This document shows, in pieces, positions 45,591-54,645 of a DNA stretch of 61,723 nucleotides. How positions within the stretch are numbered: the stretch's first letter is position 1; the number at the start of each line of letters is the position of its first letter. A program made the translations under genes and the position numbers. Below the pieces are notes generated by a model. It saw only the letters and a program-made list of their open reading frames with translations. It was not told the origin of the DNA and did not search any database. Origin of the DNA: Pedosphaera sp. (GTDB lineage Bacteria; Verrucomicrobiota; Verrucomicrobiia; Limisphaerales; Pedosphaeraceae); contig JAQGPA010000045.1 of NCBI GenBank assembly GCA_028293325.1, positions 1 to 61,723 of the forward strand, in the 5' to 3' direction.

Positions 45591-45992
45591 TTACACGGCC
45601 GTAATCTGAGTTCCTTGGGCGGAAGCCATGCGCCACTGCCCCTGCTGCTGGACATAAACATGAGTGTAACGACTTTTGGTGGCAAACGGCGTTTCCCCGA
45701 ACCGCCCCTTCATTTGCGTGCGACCTGTGATCACGGCGGTGGATTGATACAATCGTACGCGAGATTCGACGACTTCAATGGCTTCAAATTTGAGCTGTCT
45801 TGGCCCAATGACCGCAAGCAATGAGACCTTATTGATTTCCGATCCGCTCAGCACGTCAACCAGGATAAAATCTTCCGTCAAAACCCGGTCCAGAGTTTCC
45901 GCGTTACCCTCAAGTAATGCAGCAAAGAACAAACGCTCAGTCATCAGTGGATCCAATTCATTTTTCACGGGGCAGAATATACCGCAAAGCAC
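45591..45992 (-). CDS. DUF4440/SnoaL-like (NTF2-fold) protein
   Basis: The protein has up to 133 residues. ALLEGNAETLDRVLTEDFILVDVLSGSEINK, RVRLYQSTAVITGRTQMKGRFG and SRYTHVYVQQQGQWRMASAQGTQI match the DUF4440 form of the NTF2-like fold. Most members are small-molecule-binding or scaffold proteins without known activity. The first eight residues (MLCGIFCP) look unnatural. A GTG at 45968 (giving VKNELDPLMTERLF) or the ATG at 45944 may be the true start. It lies between the tsf terminator and pyrH on the same strand. Confidence 0.75.
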   Translation of the reverse strand: MLCGIFCPVKNELDPLMTERLFFAALLEGNAETLDRVLTEDFILVDVLSGSEINKVSLLAVIGPRQLKFEAIEVVESRVRLYQSTAVITGRTQMKGRFGETPFATKSRYTHVYVQQQGQWRMASAQGTQITAV

Positions 45993-46044
45993 AAAAAAGT
46001 ATTAAATTTTTTGTAAATTCCACTGCGGGTGTACCGGGTCTTTG

Positions 46045-46076
46045 AAAACAAAAAAGGCGTCCGAAACGGACGCCTT
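46045..46076 (-). terminator. Intrinsic terminator after tsf
   Basis: On the minus strand a perfect 10-bp stem (AAGGCGTCCG / CGGACGCCTT, at 46054-46063 and 46067-46076, loop TTT) is followed by TTTTTTGTTTTC. It starts 23 bases beyond the stop of tsf and should end the rpsB-tsf transcript. Confidence 0.9.
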
Positions 46077-46098
46077 GAATTGAAGCTGTGGGTCAGAT

Positions 46099-46941
46099 TT
46101 ACGCAGCGGGGGCTTCGCCCACCTGAAAGCGAACAAAACTGCGGATGGTGATTTCATCACCCAACTGCTTGGCAACGGAAGCGACGTGTTCCTTGACGGT
46201 GACCTCGGAATTCTTCTTCACAAAGCCCTGGTCCACGAGGCAGTAGCCTTGATAAAATTTCTCCAGTTTGCCTTCCACAATCTTCGCGATGGCCTGTGGG
46301 GGTTTGTTCTTCACCTGTTCGGCGGCGATTTCCTTTTCCTTGGCCAGCAGCGCCGGATCCACCTGCTCGCGGGAAACCACAAAAGGATGGCCCGCGGCGA
46401 TTTGCAAAGTGATGTCGCGAACGAGTTGCTTGAAGTCTTCATGGGCGACAGTGGTATCCTTGCCCGCGCCGACTTCCACGAGGACGCCAACTTTGGCGCC
46501 AGTGTGAATGTAGGCGGCCACCAGACCGCTGCCGCTGACTTCCAAACGATGAAAGCGCGGGATCTGGATGTTCTCGCCGATTTTGGCAACCTGCGCCGTG
46601 CGCACGGCTTCGAGGTCGGCCTTGGGGTTGGCGAGGAGGGTGCGCGCGACATCATCACAAAAAGCGCGAAATCCTTCGTTGCGAGCCACGAAATCGGTTT
46701 CACAATTGATTTCAACGAGAATTCCAGCACGAGCGCCAGATTGAATGCTCTGGGCAATCACACCTTCGTTGGCGTCGCGGGAAGCCTTCTTGGCGGCGGA
46801 GGCAGCGCCTTTTTTACGGAGGATGTCCACGGCGCCGTCGAGTTCGCCATTGGATTCACCGAGCGCCTTCTTGCAATCCATCAGACCGGCGCCGGTCATT
46901 TCTCTTAATTTGCCAACTGTGGCAGCGGTAATTTCAGCCAT
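46099..46941 (-). CDS. tsf: Elongation factor Ts
   Basis: From the ATG at 46941 the protein has 280 residues. AATVGKLREMTGAGLMDCKKALGESNGELDGAVDILRKKG is the N-terminal UBA-like domain. ILVEINCETDFVARNEGF and KVGVLVEVG are the core signatures, with AVREQVDP-like VVSREQVDPALLAKEK and IVEGKLEKFYQGYCLVDQGFV in the C-terminal half. It exchanges GDP for GTP on EF-Tu. A frame running upstream to 47193 is only an overlap with the rpsB gene. It follows rpsB by 91 bp and is closed by a strong terminator. Confidence 0.96.
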   Translation of the reverse strand: MAEITAATVGKLREMTGAGLMDCKKALGESNGELDGAVDILRKKGAASAAKKASRDANEGVIAQSIQSGARAGILVEINCETDFVARNEGFRAFCDDVARTLLANPKADLEAVRTAQVAKIGENIQIPRFHRLEVSGSGLVAAYIHTGAKVGVLVEVGAGKDTTVAHEDFKQLVRDITLQIAAGHPFVVSREQVDPALLAKEKEIAAEQVKNKPPQAIAKIVEGKLEKFYQGYCLVDQGFVKKNSEVTVKEHVASVAKQLGDEITIRSFVRFQVGEAPAA

Positions 46942-47032
46942 AAATAAATTTAGTTCGTTTTGAGTGTTGGAGCAATAAAAGCGAAACGCGGCGCGGGCGT
47001 TGTGGCCAGCACCGCGTTCCAGTTGAGAATAG

Positions 47033-47842
47033 TTATGCCTGAAGCGTGGCCAATTGCTCCGGGGTGGCCGGAGCGGGTTCCGCGGGAGCCGGGGCGGGCT
47101 CGGCTGCAGCCTGTGCCGCTTCGCTCTCGATCTGCTTCCGGCGAGCGAATTTAGCCTCAAACTCGGCATGGGCCTGCGTAACGGTTTGGCCAACTGTCGC
47201 CAAAATCATGCGCACGGACCGGATGGCGTCGTCGTTGCCGGCGATCGGATAAGTCACCAGATCGGGATCGCAATTCGTGTCCACAATTGCTACGACGGGG
47301 ATTTTCAGGCGGCGGGCTTCGGCAATGGCGTTATGCTCGCGCTTAATGTCCACGACGAACATGGCCGCCGGATATTTTTCCATCGCGCGGATGCCATCAA
47401 AATATTTGTAAAGACGGGCGGCTTCACGACGCAGGACTGACTGCTCCTGTTTGACGTATTCGTTGATGGTGCCGTCGGCTTCCATCTTCTCAATGTGCTT
47501 GAGGCGGGCGATGGATTTCTTAACGGTCTGGAAATTGGTAAGCGTGCCACCAAGCCAGCGTTCGGTAACATAGAACTGGCCGCAATCCTTCGCGGTTTGC
47601 TTGACGGCTTCCTGGGCCTGCTTCTTAGTGCCGACAAACAGCACGCGTCCACCTTTGATAACAGTGGTGGAGAGAAACTCACAGGCGGCCTCAAGGCTCG
47701 CGAGAGTTTTGCTCAAATCGATGATGTGAATACCATTGCGGGCGTCAAAGATGAAAGGCTTCATCTTGGGATTCCACCGCTTGGTTTGATGTCCGAAATG
47801 GACGCCGGCTTCCAACAATTCTTTTACGCCAATACTAAGCAC
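47033..47842 (-). CDS. rpsB: 30S ribosomal protein S2
   Basis: The 269-residue protein starts at a GTG (47842) with AAGGA five bases upstream. LLEAGVHFGHQTKRWNPKMKPFIF, NGIHIIDLSKT, RVLFVGTKKQAQEAV, YVTERWLGGTLTNF and PVVAIVDTNCDPDLVTYPIAGNDDAIRS are the standard S2 blocks. The C-terminal tail (EPAPAPAEPAPATPEQ) is a low-complexity extension that many relatives share. It begins the rpsB-tsf unit. The 527-bp gap upstream should contain the promoter. Confidence 0.97.
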   Translation of the reverse strand: MLSIGVKELLEAGVHFGHQTKRWNPKMKPFIFDARNGIHIIDLSKTLASLEAACEFLSTTVIKGGRVLFVGTKKQAQEAVKQTAKDCGQFYVTERWLGGTLTNFQTVKKSIARLKHIEKMEADGTINEYVKQEQSVLRREAARLYKYFDGIRAMEKYPAAMFVVDIKREHNAIAEARRLKIPVVAIVDTNCDPDLVTYPIAGNDDAIRSVRMILATVGQTVTQAHAEFEAKFARRKQIESEAAQAAAEPAPAPAEPAPATPEQLATLQA

Positions 47843-48369
47843 AATTTTCCTTTGGTTAAGAGCCCGCCGACATTCGACGAACCATCCCGCGGAACACGAG
47901 ATTGATTTGATGTTATTTTGGCCACCCTCACTCGCACGAGCGCGGGCAGTTTAAGGCCGTTTACCCCTCACGACGACCATTCGGTCCCTGCAAAAGGCTG
48001 GTCAAGGTAACAAAACCTTCGCCACTAGCAATCCCTATTTTAACATCCGACACCCCTCCAGTCCACCCCGTCTGCCAAGTCCATCCCATCTATTCCCCTC
48101 CATGGCTATGCGCTAGCACCATCAACCCACCAATTTAAGTCATAAATCGTTGTTATCAAACAACATAGCACAAAATTCCCATTTCCACACCGCAAATCCA
48201 TGCCCCAAAAGGGTTTGACTGGATTTCCCCATCATCCTCGGCGTCAATTCTTTCCCCTGTTTGCTAAGTGCCAGGCGTCAGCCCCTTCATCGCTGATTTC
48301 AACCTCGGTTTCCGGGTGGTTCTCTCTGCCAGTAAATTCCAACCGGGCAATGCCCGTTAAATCAAAATT
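47843..48369. other. 527-bp region upstream of rpsB
   Basis: It contains the rpsB ribosome binding site (AAGGA at about 47848-47852) and presumably its promoter and the S2 leader. No consensus promoter could be picked with confidence, and no gene-like frame is present. The part near 48100-48200 is AT-rich. Confidence 0.45.
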
Positions 48370-49128
48370 TCAGACACCGTAATAGGGATTATAAAAACGC
48401 ACTATGCGTTTCACTTCCCTTCCCATCCTGTTTCCATCCTGTTTCCATCCTGTTTCCATCCTGTGTAATCCCCTGCCGTCATCGTCTTCGTCCTTCCCCA
48501 TTGACATATACGGGAGCCCCCGTGCGAGCGCCAGCAAGTGCAGCAGGATAAACAGCGGAACAAAAAAGGTTGGGACCATGGAGAGCGGGAATTGACTCAT
48601 AAGCAGCGTGGTGGGTCCGGCGCCGGCCAGAATCCCAAACGAACTTGCGGAATGAAGAATGCCCGAGCCAACCGCCACAATCAGATCCACCAGGCCAAAA
48701 ATGTTCCAGGCCACGAACCATTTTCTAACTCCAGGCGTCTGGTGCGACATCGCCAGCGCCAACGGCACCGCCGTCACCGCGGTGATTACATCCCCAATCC
48801 CCGCCGGCAATGCGAACCCTCCCGGGAGCCGCCCCTGAAAATAATCGATCAGGAACACGACGCCCAAAAGTCTCCAGATGTGCAGCAGCGTGATGACCCT
48901 CAAATCAAGAGTTTGCGCGAAAGCCCACAAGGCACCGCGCCGCACATACGCGGCCACAAAAAAGAGCATCGGCAGACCGAGTGTTAATCCCAGATAAAGC
49001 GGCGGCTTTTCCGGACCCGACACATATTGACCGAATATCCCCATTAACAGGGCGAATAAAAACCAGAGCGCAATCACGGTATAAACCACGACCTTGCCCG
49101 ACTGATAATTGGCATGACTGTTTTTCAT
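48370..49128 (-). CDS. Multi-span membrane protein, MarR-linked
   Basis: The 252-residue protein has about seven membrane spans (VVYTVIALWFLFALLMGIFG, LGLTLGLPMLFFVAAYV, GDVITAVTAVPLALAM, WFVAWNIFGLVDLIVAVGSGI, LSMVPTFFVPLFILLHLLALARGL). I do not recognise the family, though short multi-span proteins of this kind are common beside MarR genes. The ATG overlaps the MarR stop by ATGA and has GGAGGA seven bases upstream. The last ~40 residues (HRMETGWKQDGNRMGREVKR) are encoded by an 11-bp tandem repeat and are probably a late addition to the C-terminus. Confidence 0.75.
   Translation of the reverse strand: MKNSHANYQSGKVVVYTVIALWFLFALLMGIFGQYVSGPEKPPLYLGLTLGLPMLFFVAAYVRRGALWAFAQTLDLRVITLLHIWRLLGVVFLIDYFQGRLPGGFALPAGIGDVITAVTAVPLALAMSHQTPGVRKWFVAWNIFGLVDLIVAVGSGILHSASSFGILAGAGPTTLLMSQFPLSMVPTFFVPLFILLHLLALARGLPYMSMGKDEDDDGRGLHRMETGWKQDGNRMGREVKRIVRFYNPYYGV
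48421..48464. repeat. 11-bp tandem repeat, four copies
   Basis: Four units of TTCCATCCTGT lie head to tail at 48421-48431, 48432-48442, 48443-48453 and 48454-48464. The first unit has one change (TCCCATCCTGT). Because 11 is not a multiple of three, each unit is read in a different frame of the overlying membrane-protein gene. Repeats of this ACAGGATGGAA type are seen in other genomes of this phylum. Confidence 0.9.
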
Positions 49129-49610
49129 AACTTTTTCCTCCGAAGTGTGTTGTTGGATGTGAATTTAGCTGACAAGGAAAGCGCTTCAGAAAGGCGTGCG
49201 AAACCATCCCCGCCCAGCGCGGAAATGGCAGCTTGCTGGGCTCGCTGCCAGTGCGGGATTGCTTCCTCAAGCGCCCGCTCACCCGCTGCACTCAAGGACA
49301 GCAACCGTTCACGGGCATCCTCGCCCCGCTGCACCTCCACCAGCCCATTCCGCTGCAACAAATGCAGGTTTCGCGTGAACGTTGTGCGCTCCAGCCCCAG
49401 ATGCCCCGCCAAATGTGCCAGCGCCACCGGTTGGCTCAAGCGTAACGCCACCAGAATATTAAACTGTGTCGGCTCCACCCCCGTGCCTGCAAAATGCCGG
49501 TCATAAAACCGGGTGACCGCTCGAGCCGCCTTGCGCGCATTGAAACAAAGACAGTTCTTCGCCGCCTCCTTCAGCAACTCCGCTGTCACCACATCATATT
49601 TATGTCGCAT
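49125..49610 (-). CDS. MarR family transcriptional regulator
   Basis: From the ATG at 49610 the protein has about 161 residues. GVEPTQFNILVALRLSQPVALAHLAGHLGLERTTFTRNLHLLQRNGLVEVQRGEDARERLLSLSAAG is the full MarR winged helix with the wing Asp-Arg. NCLCFNARKAARAVTRFYDRHF is the N-terminal dimer helix. It is coupled to the membrane-protein gene by ATGA overlap. A near-perfect 24-bp palindrome lies immediately upstream of the ATG, so autorepression is likely. A GTG start at 49628 inside that palindrome is possible but less probable. Confidence 0.9.
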   Translation of the reverse strand: MRHKYDVVTAELLKEAAKNCLCFNARKAARAVTRFYDRHFAGTGVEPTQFNILVALRLSQPVALAHLAGHLGLERTTFTRNLHLLQRNGLVEVQRGEDARERLLSLSAAGERALEEAIPHWQRAQQAAISALGGDGFARLSEALSLSAKFTSNNTLRRKKL

Positions 49611-49634
49611 ATATAAGTGTATATACACCTATAT
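49611..49634. promoter_or_regulatory. Palindromic operator before the MarR gene
   Basis: A perfect 12-bp palindrome, GTGTATATACAC (49617-49628), is extended to 24 bp by flanks ATATAA and CTATAT with one mismatch. It abuts the MarR start codon and is AT-rich, as expected for a MarR dimer site that blocks its own transcription or translation. Confidence 0.7.
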
Positions 49635-49774
49635 AGCGCCCCGGTCAAGGAATGGATATTATTTGTGGTGAACGAAACAACCCCTTACCCCTGTCCCGGA
49701 CGACTTGCGCCGGGATTTGGTTGGGCCATATTGTTGTGTACTAAGGAACGGAAAAAATAATCCGCAATAACAAT

Positions 49775-50593
49775 ATGAAAGCTCGAATTCGCTTCCGCTC
49801 TCCCGTCCGTACGTCACTAACCCTTGCCCTGATTGCCTGCGCCTTTTCCGGGTTCATGGCGCTCTCCGCCCCTGCGGCTGATGAAAAACCCGCCATCGAT
49901 CCCCATGCCGACGAACTCCTCAAACGCATGGGCGATTACCTCGGCGAGGCCAAATTCTTCTCCGTCAGTGCCGAAGTCTGGCAGGACGCCCAACTCTCCT
50001 CCGGTCAACGCGTTCAGGCCGGTCGCACCGTCGAGTTGCAAGTGCGCCGACCCGACCGCCTGCGCGCCACGGTCCATTCCACCCGCCGCAATCGCGAACT
50101 GATTTACGACGGCAACTCCCTCACCCTCTTCAACCGCGTCCAAAATTTCTACGGCACCGTCCACACCTCCGGCCCCTTGGATCAAGCCATGGACGTCGCC
50201 AGTGAGCAATTTGGCATCGACATGCCACTCGAGGATTTTATCCGGAGCGACCCGCACAAGGACTTGCTCCAAAAAGTCACCTCCGGCTCTGACATCGGCC
50301 CCGTCACCGTCCTGGGCGTCCCCTGCGAGCACCTCGCCTTTACCCAGAACAACATCGACTGGCAGGTCTGGATTGAGGACGGCCCCACGCCAGTTCCGCG
50401 CAAATTCGTCATCACCTACAAGGACGAACCCAATTCACCCCAATTCACCGCCATCTTCTCACACTGGGATTTCATCACCAAACTGCCCGACTTCGTGTTC
50501 AAATTCGAGCCGCCCCCTGGCGCTTCCAAACTCAAGGTCCAGGAAATAAAAGCCGAAAACGAATCCCGCAAAAGCAAAACGGAGGAAAAATGA
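49775..50593 (+). CDS. DUF2092 family secreted protein
   Basis: The 272-residue protein has a signal region (SLTLALIACAFSGFMALSAPAA). The mature part, DELLKRMGDYLGEAKFFSVSAEVWQDAQLSSGQRVQAGRTVELQVRRPDRLRAT and ELIYDGNSLTLFNRVQNFYGTV, is typical of DUF2092. This LolA/RseB-like sandwich is thought to bind hydrophobic ligands. The C-terminal part, EHLAFTQNNIDWQVWIEDGPTPVPRKFVITYK, is also conserved in the family. The stop overlaps the next gene's ATG, and DUF2092 genes are often followed by genes like that one. Confidence 0.88.
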   Translation: MKARIRFRSPVRTSLTLALIACAFSGFMALSAPAADEKPAIDPHADELLKRMGDYLGEAKFFSVSAEVWQDAQLSSGQRVQAGRTVELQVRRPDRLRATVHSTRRNRELIYDGNSLTLFNRVQNFYGTVHTSGPLDQAMDVASEQFGIDMPLEDFIRSDPHKDLLQKVTSGSDIGPVTVLGVPCEHLAFTQNNIDWQVWIEDGPTPVPRKFVITYKDEPNSPQFTAIFSHWDFITKLPDFVFKFEPPPGASKLKVQEIKAENESRKSKTEEK

Positions 50594-51375
50594 ACACCAC
50601 CATCCACTTTGCCCCATCCATTTCTAAACCCAAAACTGGCCGCCGCCTTGCGGTCGGCCTGTCGGCGCTCCTGGTTTCTCTCCCCTTGATCGGCGCTGAA
50701 CACGGCGGCGCTGCGCCCCACGCTGCCGCTCCCCGGTCCGTCATGTCCGCACCCCGGCCGGTCGTAGTGGACCGCTCCAACCACGGCTCCATCCGCCATG
50801 TCGATACCCACATCAACCAGCGCCCGGTCGAGGTGCGTCGTGTACCCGAGCAACGCATCGAGCCTCGCCGCGACATCGCTCCCCGTCGTGAAATCGAGCC
50901 TCGCCGCGATGTCTTCGTGCATCGCGATGTGGATGTGGACATCCATCGCCGGCACTTCTCGGATGACTTCGCTTTTGGCCGTCGCCTGTCAGTTCTACCC
51001 GTCGGTTTCTTCGCCCTGCAAATCGGTGGCGTGCCCTACTTTTATAACGATGGTATTTACTACCAGCCAGTCACTGGCGGCTATCAGGAAGTGTATCCGC
51101 CCGTCGGCGCGGCCGTTACCCAACTGCCCGATGGCGCCATCGCGATCGATGCCGGCGGCCAGACCTATTACTATGCCGGCGGCGCGTTCTATTTGCTACA
51201 GCCCGACGGCACTTACGTCATCGCACCCACTCCAATCGGCGTCGTGGTTCCCGAACTCCCTCCCGGTGCCGTCCCGGTTTCCGTCAACGGCACCATCGCC
51301 TACCAATTTAACGGCATTTACTACGAACCCGTCTTCATCAATGGCGTGACCCAATACGAAACCTTCATGCCTTGA
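50590..51375 (+). CDS. DUF6515-like secreted protein
   Basis: The 261-residue protein has an N-terminal membrane or signal segment (LAVGLSALLVSLPLIGA). An Arg/Glu/Asp-rich middle follows with imperfect repeats (EQRIEPRRDIAPRREIEPRRDVFVHRDVDVDIHRRHF). The C-terminal half has repeated YFYNDGIYYQPVTGGYQEVYPPVG and TYYYAGGAFYLL blocks, which match DUF6515. The function is unknown. It is translationally coupled to the DUF2092 gene by ATGA overlap, so the pair probably works together in the envelope. Confidence 0.8.
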   Translation: MNTTIHFAPSISKPKTGRRLAVGLSALLVSLPLIGAEHGGAAPHAAAPRSVMSAPRPVVVDRSNHGSIRHVDTHINQRPVEVRRVPEQRIEPRRDIAPRREIEPRRDVFVHRDVDVDIHRRHFSDDFAFGRRLSVLPVGFFALQIGGVPYFYNDGIYYQPVTGGYQEVYPPVGAAVTQLPDGAIAIDAGGQTYYYAGGAFYLLQPDGTYVIAPTPIGVVVPELPPGAVPVSVNGTIAYQFNGIYYEPVFINGVTQYETFMP

Positions 51376-51637
51376 CCAATACTGGTCAGACAAGCTGCGA
51401 ACAGCCGGTCAAGATCGGCGAGCTTTGATATCTTACCCTGAATCACGGTGACATTCTTGCCCTCTCTTTCACAGCCGCGTCGAGTCCATTTCCGCCGCTC
51501 ATGCTGAATAGATAGGCGACCTTGCATCCTCCTGCTGCCGCGCTGAAAAAACATCCTCAAATCCCCCTATCTCTACAGCAGGAACTTTATTCAGGCATGG
51601 CTTGTCAAAGCCATGTTCTATCGCTAAAGTCAGGGGC

Positions 51638-52636
51638 ATGTTAAAGAAGTCTATTTTTACTTTACTGGCCATGATTTCCATCGGCTTTCAGACCTCGTTT
51701 GCTGATACCATTCAACTCAAAGACAAAGCCTCCGTGTCGGGAAAAATCCTGGCCGAGAAGCGCGATCAACTGGTGGTGGATGTCGGCTACACCGTGCTGC
51801 TTATTCCACGCAATCAGGTGGTGAAAGTCTCGAAATCAGACGCAGTCGAACCTGCCGCCTTGATTGCTTCGCTCGCTCCAATGGTTCCGGCGCCGGTGGT
51901 GGTCATTCCTCCGGCTGAAACCAGGGCGGGAAATTATCAGACCGCCAATACCCCACCCCCCATCAAAGACGTGCGGGAGTTGGTGAACGTGCTCGGGGAA
52001 TCCGTCGTGCAAGTGCGGACTCCCGGCGGTTTAGGCTCGGGCTTTATCATCAACGAAGACGGATTTCTCATCACAAATTTTCACGTCATCGAAGGTGAAA
52101 CGCAAATCTCCGTCGAGGCCTACCACCAAAAGGACGGGCAGTTGGAACGCAAGAGTTACAAGGACGTCAAGATCATCGCCGTGAATAAATTTCAGGACAT
52201 GGCGCTGCTCAAAATTGATGACAAAAACGCGCCACGGTTTTCGCGGGTGCTCCTGGGTGATTCGGACTCGCTGGCCGTGGGTGACTCCGTGTTCGCCATC
52301 GGCAGTCCGCTGGGCCTGGAACGCACCGTAACGGAAGGCATTCTCAGCACCAAGACGCGTGAGATGCAAGGCGAGCTTTACATGCAGACGACAGCGCAAA
52401 TTAATCCCGGGAATAGCGGCGGGCCATTGTTCAACCTGCGTGGAGAAGTGATTGGGATCACCAACATGAAAATCACCTTCGGTGAAGGCCTGGGCTTTGC
52501 CATCCCCATTGGCGCCGTGAAGTTTTTTCTGGATCATCGCGATGCCTTCGCTTATTCGAATGACAATCCCAGCAACCCTTACCGGTATCTGGAACCGCCC
52601 AGCCGCACCAAACAGACGTTAAGCGCCGGGAAGTAA
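51638..52636 (+). CDS. Trypsin-like (HtrA/DegP-type) serine protease
   Basis: From the ATG at 51638 the protein has 332 residues. A signal peptide (FTLLAMISIGFQTSFA) is followed by a small beta-domain (TIQLKDKASVSGKILAEKRDQLVVDVGYTVLLIPRNQV). The protease triad is His in TNFHVIEGE, Asp in FQDMALLKID and Ser in INPGNSGGPLF. GSGFIINEDGFLITN is the usual start of the catalytic domain. There is no PDZ domain after it, unlike DegP, so it is a compact HtrA-like enzyme for periplasmic protein quality control or regulation. Confidence 0.88.
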   Translation: MLKKSIFTLLAMISIGFQTSFADTIQLKDKASVSGKILAEKRDQLVVDVGYTVLLIPRNQVVKVSKSDAVEPAALIASLAPMVPAPVVVIPPAETRAGNYQTANTPPPIKDVRELVNVLGESVVQVRTPGGLGSGFIINEDGFLITNFHVIEGETQISVEAYHQKDGQLERKSYKDVKIIAVNKFQDMALLKIDDKNAPRFSRVLLGDSDSLAVGDSVFAIGSPLGLERTVTEGILSTKTREMQGELYMQTTAQINPGNSGGPLFNLRGEVIGITNMKITFGEGLGFAIPIGAVKFFLDHRDAFAYSNDNPSNPYRYLEPPSRTKQTLSAGK

Positions 52637-52712
52637 ATCCGGGCCCAGCGGCACCGGAGCAGCGAGCGGAACTATTTTCTTAAAATTATGTTAAACAAGG
52701 AGTGCGCCCGAA

Positions 52713-54638
52713 ATGTATAACCATCAAAAGTCCATGAAACAAATCCTGCCCCTGTTGGCCGCGGTTTTCTCCCTCACATTCCAAGGCAGCGCGACCGTGC
52801 TGCCCGCGGAAAAACTGCTGCCCGATGATACGCTGGTACTGTTCTCCATCCCGGATTTTGCGAAAGCCCGGGAGGCCTACAACAAGTCGCCCCAGGGCCA
52901 ACTCTGGCGCGATCCCTCGTTCCAGCCTTTCAAAGACAAGTTCGTGAACAAGTTCAAGCAGGAGTATATTTCTCCGCTGGAACGCGACCTGAGCATCCAT
53001 ATTGATGATTACACCTCCCTGCCCCAAGGACAATTCACGCTGGCAGTGACTCAAAATGGCTGGAACGCAAAAGATAAAAGCGGTCCGGTACCCGGTCTCC
53101 TGCTGCTCCTAGATACGAAGGATAAAAGTTCCCAACTTAAAACCAACCTCGCCGACCTCAAGAAAAAGTGGGTGGATGCCGGCAAGTCCGTGCGCACGGA
53201 GAAAATCCGCGACGTGGAGTTTTCCATCATCACCATCTCCAGCAATGACCTGCCCAAGACCTTGAAGACAGCCGCGGGTTCGTCGGAATCAAAGGATGAT
53301 GCCGACGCCAAAGCGCCCGCCACCAAAAAGGAAATTTATGTGGGCCAAGCCGAGTCGCTGCTGATTCTGGGCAACTCGTCCAAGACGATCGAAAAGGTCC
53401 TGGCCTCCATGTCCGGCGGCTCGGTGAAAACAATTGGAGATGTACCGGCTTACGCAGCCAATCAAAACGCCCTGTTCCGCGACGCTTCCAGTTTCGGTTG
53501 GGTGAACGCCAAAGCCCTGGTTGATACATTCAGCCATCTGGACGATGATTCGGACTCCAATTCAGGCGGTCCATTTTCCTTTAAAATGGACAAAGTGCTG
53601 ACCGCTTTGGGATTGAAAGGTTTAAGTTCCCTCGCTTTGAGTTCACGTTTTAGCGATGAAGGTGGCCAGGCCAATCTGTTCATTGGCGTGCCTGAATCCA
53701 GCCGCGTCGGCATCTTCAAGATTCTGGCCGGTGAACCGAAGGAATATGCGCCACCCGCGTTCGTCCCAGCCGATGCGCTGAAATTTCATCGCTGGCGCAT
53801 GGACGGCCAGAAAGCCTGGGCTGTCTTGCAACAAATGGTCGGCGATATTTCACCGCCCGCGCTCTCCCTGGTAAAGGCCCAGTTAAGCGCGGCAGAAACC
53901 GAGGCCAAGGACAAGAACCCTGACTTCGACATCAACAAAAATCTTTTTGGCAACCTCGGCGACGATATTATCAGCTACTCCAAGGCTCCGAAAGGCGACG
54001 GCCTGGCTGACTTAAATTCAGCTCCGTCACTCTTCCTGCTCGGCTCGCCGAATGCGGAACAGTTGGCCGGCGCTTTGAAGAATATCATGGCCTTGGTCGG
54101 GCAAGACGCCGGTTCGCTGAAGGAACGGGAGTTTCTCGGCCACAAGATCTACACTCTCCCCCTGCCTGCCACCGCACCCAAGGGAACAAAGGCCGAACCG
54201 CGCACCCTGAGTTATGCCTGCAGTGGCGGCTATATTGCCTTTAGCAGTGATCCCGCCATGCTGGAAGAGTATTTGCGCAGCAGTCAGGCTCAAGGCAAGT
54301 CCTTGCGGGAAACACCGGGACTGGGCGACGCCACGCAAAAGGTTGCCGGCAGTGGCACTAGTCTGTTCGCTTATTCCAATGATAGCGAAAACATCCGCAC
54401 GACGCTGGCGGCTCTCAAGAAGGATCTGGGTTCCGACGACGTCACAGGCGCGTTGGGTCCGATCGCCGCAGCCATGGGCAAGCAGGGCAAGATTAAAGAT
54501 TGGTTCGATTTCTCGCTCCTGCCTCCCGCTGAAAGTCTTGCCAAATACTTTTCATTCACCGTTTACGGCGGTGGTGCCACGGCAGACGGGTTGATGCTCA
54601 AAACATTTAGTCCCGTCCCGCCGCAACTGAAAAAGTAA
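52713..54638 (+). CDS. Secreted protein of unknown function (DUF3352-like)
   Basis: The 641-residue protein starts at an ATG with AAGGAG ten bases upstream and has a signal peptide (ILPLLAAVFSLTFQGSATVLPAE). The pattern LLPDDTLVLFSIPDFAKAREAYNKSPQGQLWRDPSFQPF recalls DUF3352-type proteins that begin with a substrate- or autotransporter-like domain. The rest alternates charged helices and beta-strands (GGYIAFSSDPAMLEEYLRSSQ, LGHKIYTLPLPATAPKG) with no catalytic motif. The function is unknown. It has no clear operon partner: the protease gene ends 76 bp upstream, and the FG-GAP gene is convergent. Confidence 0.65.
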   Translation: MYNHQKSMKQILPLLAAVFSLTFQGSATVLPAEKLLPDDTLVLFSIPDFAKAREAYNKSPQGQLWRDPSFQPFKDKFVNKFKQEYISPLERDLSIHIDDYTSLPQGQFTLAVTQNGWNAKDKSGPVPGLLLLLDTKDKSSQLKTNLADLKKKWVDAGKSVRTEKIRDVEFSIITISSNDLPKTLKTAAGSSESKDDADAKAPATKKEIYVGQAESLLILGNSSKTIEKVLASMSGGSVKTIGDVPAYAANQNALFRDASSFGWVNAKALVDTFSHLDDDSDSNSGGPFSFKMDKVLTALGLKGLSSLALSSRFSDEGGQANLFIGVPESSRVGIFKILAGEPKEYAPPAFVPADALKFHRWRMDGQKAWAVLQQMVGDISPPALSLVKAQLSAAETEAKDKNPDFDINKNLFGNLGDDIISYSKAPKGDGLADLNSAPSLFLLGSPNAEQLAGALKNIMALVGQDAGSLKEREFLGHKIYTLPLPATAPKGTKAEPRTLSYACSGGYIAFSSDPAMLEEYLRSSQAQGKSLRETPGLGDATQKVAGSGTSLFAYSNDSENIRTTLAALKKDLGSDDVTGALGPIAAAMGKQGKIKDWFDFSLLPPAESLAKYFSFTVYGGGATADGLMLKTFSPVPPQLKK

Positions 54639-54645
54639 CCGGCCT

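Noticed and set aside
48538..48987. Long rightward frame opposite the membrane-protein gene
   Set aside because: Antisense shadow of the coding strand; basic, repetitive and without a ribosome site.
49817..50332. 171-residue leftward frame opposite the DUF2092 gene
   Set aside because: Antisense to a clear DUF2092 protein and without independent signals.
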